Source of the DNA: Candidatus Obscuribacterales bacterium
Lineage (GTDB): Bacteria; Cyanobacteriota; Vampirovibrionia; Obscuribacterales; Obscuribacteraceae
Direction of reading: 5' to 3'
NCBI GenBank assembly: GCA_031292355.1
Contig: JARLHI010000027.1
Span: forward strand, 1-35,074
DNA length: 35,074 bases
In this document: in pieces, positions 33,807 to 35,074 of the stretch
How the letters are laid out: each line of letters begins with the position of its first letter
Position numbering within the stretch: position 1 is the stretch's first letter
Notes under the pieces: model-generated
Seen by the model: the letters and a program-made list of their open reading frames with translations, nothing else
What the model was told of the DNA's origin: nothing
Database searches by the model: none
Program-made: the position numbers and the translations under genes

Positions 33807-34778
33807 ATGCTTACGACAATGGCAGACCAGGCAGCCCAGGCCCCGCGCCAAGCGCTGTCGAATGCGCCATACCGCGCGATCAAACGTGCCGTCATCTTTA
33901 TAAAGGAGACCTACCTCGATCAAGTCAAAGCCGCAGGCGATGAACGGCAACTGAGCGAAATCGCCGCAAAGAAAGCTGGTCTTGAGTTAGTCTTAGAATC
34001 GCACAGACAGCATGCGCAGTGTGTTGTTCAGGTGACAAAGGCGCTCTCAGCAAACAACATCGTCGTCCATGCTGTTCACAGCAACATAGATACTCTCGGT
34101 AGCCATATGAACGAGGTGGACCTGGTTGTCACCATCGGTGGTGACGGTACTTTTCTGCGCGCCTCGCACGAGATCGCCGCTGATATTGCTGTCGTTGGAG
34201 TGAACTCCGCACCCAGCACTAGTTTCGGACACTTCTGCATAAGCGACGGAGACGGCTTTTTAGCTGTTTTATCCAACATTATCAACGGCAGTTTCCAACC
34301 ATCGCGGTTACTACGTCTCGGTTTGGCGGTCGATGATGTAACTATTGCAGTGCCCGTCTTAAATGACGTTCTTATTGCCCACAGGCATCCTGCCGGCACC
34401 AGTCGTTATCGTATGACTGTGGGCAACTCGGACTACCATCACAAATGCTCGGGGCTGCTCATTGCTTCACCAGCCGGCTCCACCGGTTTTATCCGATCGG
34501 AAGGGGGTATCGTATTGCCAATTTGCGACCGTCAATTCACTTTCGTCGAGCGCGCTCCATTTCTGAAGATAGGAGAAATTGCGGAGATGAACAAGGGCGT
34601 TGTCGATGGAGCGGACAAAATCGTCATCGTCTCCGAAATGCAAGAAGGCATGCTCTTTATCGACGGCGAACACATTGAGCAGCCCTTTCCTCGAGGCGCC
34701 GTTCTCACTGTGACAGCCAGCGATAGTGACCTGCTCGCTTACATTGATCCCAACTGCCACGCGGCATACATGGTCTGA
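33807..34778 (+). CDS. nadK: NAD kinase
   Basis: A 323-residue ATP/polyphosphate-dependent NAD kinase, which makes NADP from NAD. Motifs are GGDGTFLRA (111-119, catalytic Asp113), NDVLIAHRHP (185-194, in place of NE), SPAGSTGF (220-227, for the usual TPTGSTAY) and a glycine-rich stretch after it. GAGG five bases upstream sets ATG 33807; an ATG/TTG form from 33768 adds 13 residues. The replacement of the Tyr and Ala in the TGSTAY motif is unusual. The N-terminal ~30 residues are extended beyond the usual fold. It stands alone on plus strand. Confidence 0.9.
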   Translation: MLTTMADQAAQAPRQALSNAPYRAIKRAVIFIKETYLDQVKAAGDERQLSEIAAKKAGLELVLESHRQHAQCVVQVTKALSANNIVVHAVHSNIDTLGSHMNEVDLVVTIGGDGTFLRASHEIAADIAVVGVNSAPSTSFGHFCISDGDGFLAVLSNIINGSFQPSRLLRLGLAVDDVTIAVPVLNDVLIAHRHPAGTSRYRMTVGNSDYHHKCSGLLIASPAGSTGFIRSEGGIVLPICDRQFTFVERAPFLKIGEIAEMNKGVVDGADKIVIVSEMQEGMLFIDGEHIEQPFPRGAVLTVTASDSDLLAYIDPNCHAAYMV

Positions 34779-34795
34779 ATCCAAGCGGCACGATC

Positions 34796-34828
34796 GGAAG
34801 GGCGAATTTAACTTGATTCGACCCTTCC
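34796..34828 (+). terminator. Hairpin after NAD kinase
   Basis: GGAAGGG-CGAAT pairs with ATTCG-A-CCCTTCC around a short loop, 17 bases after the stop codon. The stem is strong, but no T-tract follows. Confidence 0.45.
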
Positions 34829-34962
34829 TGCCAGACGTGTTGACATGGCAAAAGTCTGTCATTTAGAGGTGCCGCAAAGACTGGGTTAGTAGCGCTAAAC
34901 TCGTCTCATAAATGCCTTCTCAACCTCTTTTTGAAACCATCACCAGTTCGGCGTCGGCGAGC

Positions 34963-34999
34963 GCGTTACCACGTTTAATTGTGGTAACGCCTTCTTTTT
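34963..34999 (+). terminator. Strong hairpin terminator near the window end
   Basis: A perfect 10-bp stem GCGTTACCAC / GTGGTAACGC with an 8-nt loop is followed by CTTCTTTTTAG. No gene ends just before it. A 29-codon frame (ATG at 34912) ends at its T-tract, so it could close a small RNA, a leader peptide attenuator, or readthrough from NAD kinase. Confidence 0.6.
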
Positions 35000-35074
35000 A
35001 GTGGCTTTGCGAGGGCACTTTTATTAAACGTGTTTTTGCCTGGTACTACGTGCTATTTGGTATTTCAAGTACGA

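Noticed and set aside
1..35074. tRNA, rRNA, CRISPR array, insertion sequence or prophage genes
   Set aside because: I looked on both strands for T-loop/anticodon patterns, regularly spaced repeats, transposase or integrase motifs and phage structural genes, and found none. A covariance-model scan would be needed to exclude small RNAs.

Overview
The window is a chromosomal stretch of mixed accessory and housekeeping genes. There is no rRNA, tRNA, phage, insertion sequence or CRISPR array that I could recognise. Gene style suggests a large-genome bacterium, perhaps of the Obscuribacterales (Vampirovibrionia/Melainabacteria side of the cyanobacterial phylum): moderate GC, many uncharacterised exported or glycine-rich proteins, PPK2, and several TTG/GTG starts. 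This placement is inference from style, not a search result.

Layout. 1-2.2 kb: a PPK2-type polyphosphate kinase with its terminator and an upstream proline-rich single-pass membrane protein, both on minus. 2.2-2.8 kb: an intergenic region with a 34-residue membrane microprotein and apparently overlapping divergent -10 elements. 2.8-6.5 kb: a small DUF6941-like protein, pantothenate synthetase (panC), a convergent ketol-acid reductoisomerase paralogue lacking two active-site residues, and an opine-dehydrogenase-like protein. 6.9-11.5 kb: five co-directional genes closed by a strong terminator. These are an unknown protein, a fusion of a short-chain dehydrogenase with an NAD-synthetase-like ATP pyrophosphatase, another unknown, a polytopic membrane protein and a 73-residue protein. 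This is the best candidate for an undescribed system. 11.5-16.2 kb: a Cys-rich zinc-ribbon protein on minus with four tandem ~15-bp repeats upstream, an exported glycine-zipper protein, and an 893-residue HExxH/HEAT protein.

16.2-20.8 kb: mutL, and divergent from it a NarL-type sensor kinase (apparent ATT start), its response regulator and an unknown gene. 20.8-24.3 kb: a rhomboid protease, a ~960-bp gene-free region, and a beta-CASP metallo-hydrolase with an Asp-to-Asn change. 24.3-29.5 kb: a three-PAS orphan histidine kinase, an SGNH-like membrane-anchored protein, and a large protein with a CHAP/NlpC-like C-terminus. 29.8-33.5 kb: a degenerate MocR-type regulator, an exported glycosidase-like barrel protein and an aldo/keto reductase. 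33.8-34.8 kb: NAD kinase, followed by a strong hairpin near the window end.

Nicotinamide and pantothenate cofactor chemistry recurs (SDR-NadE fusion, NAD kinase, panC with two Rossmann-type reductases). Polyphosphate, envelope proteolysis and signalling are the other themes. Several enzymes keep their fold motifs but lose specific catalytic residues (KARI-like, NadE-like, beta-CASP, MocR, GH-like), which suggests repurposed paralogues.
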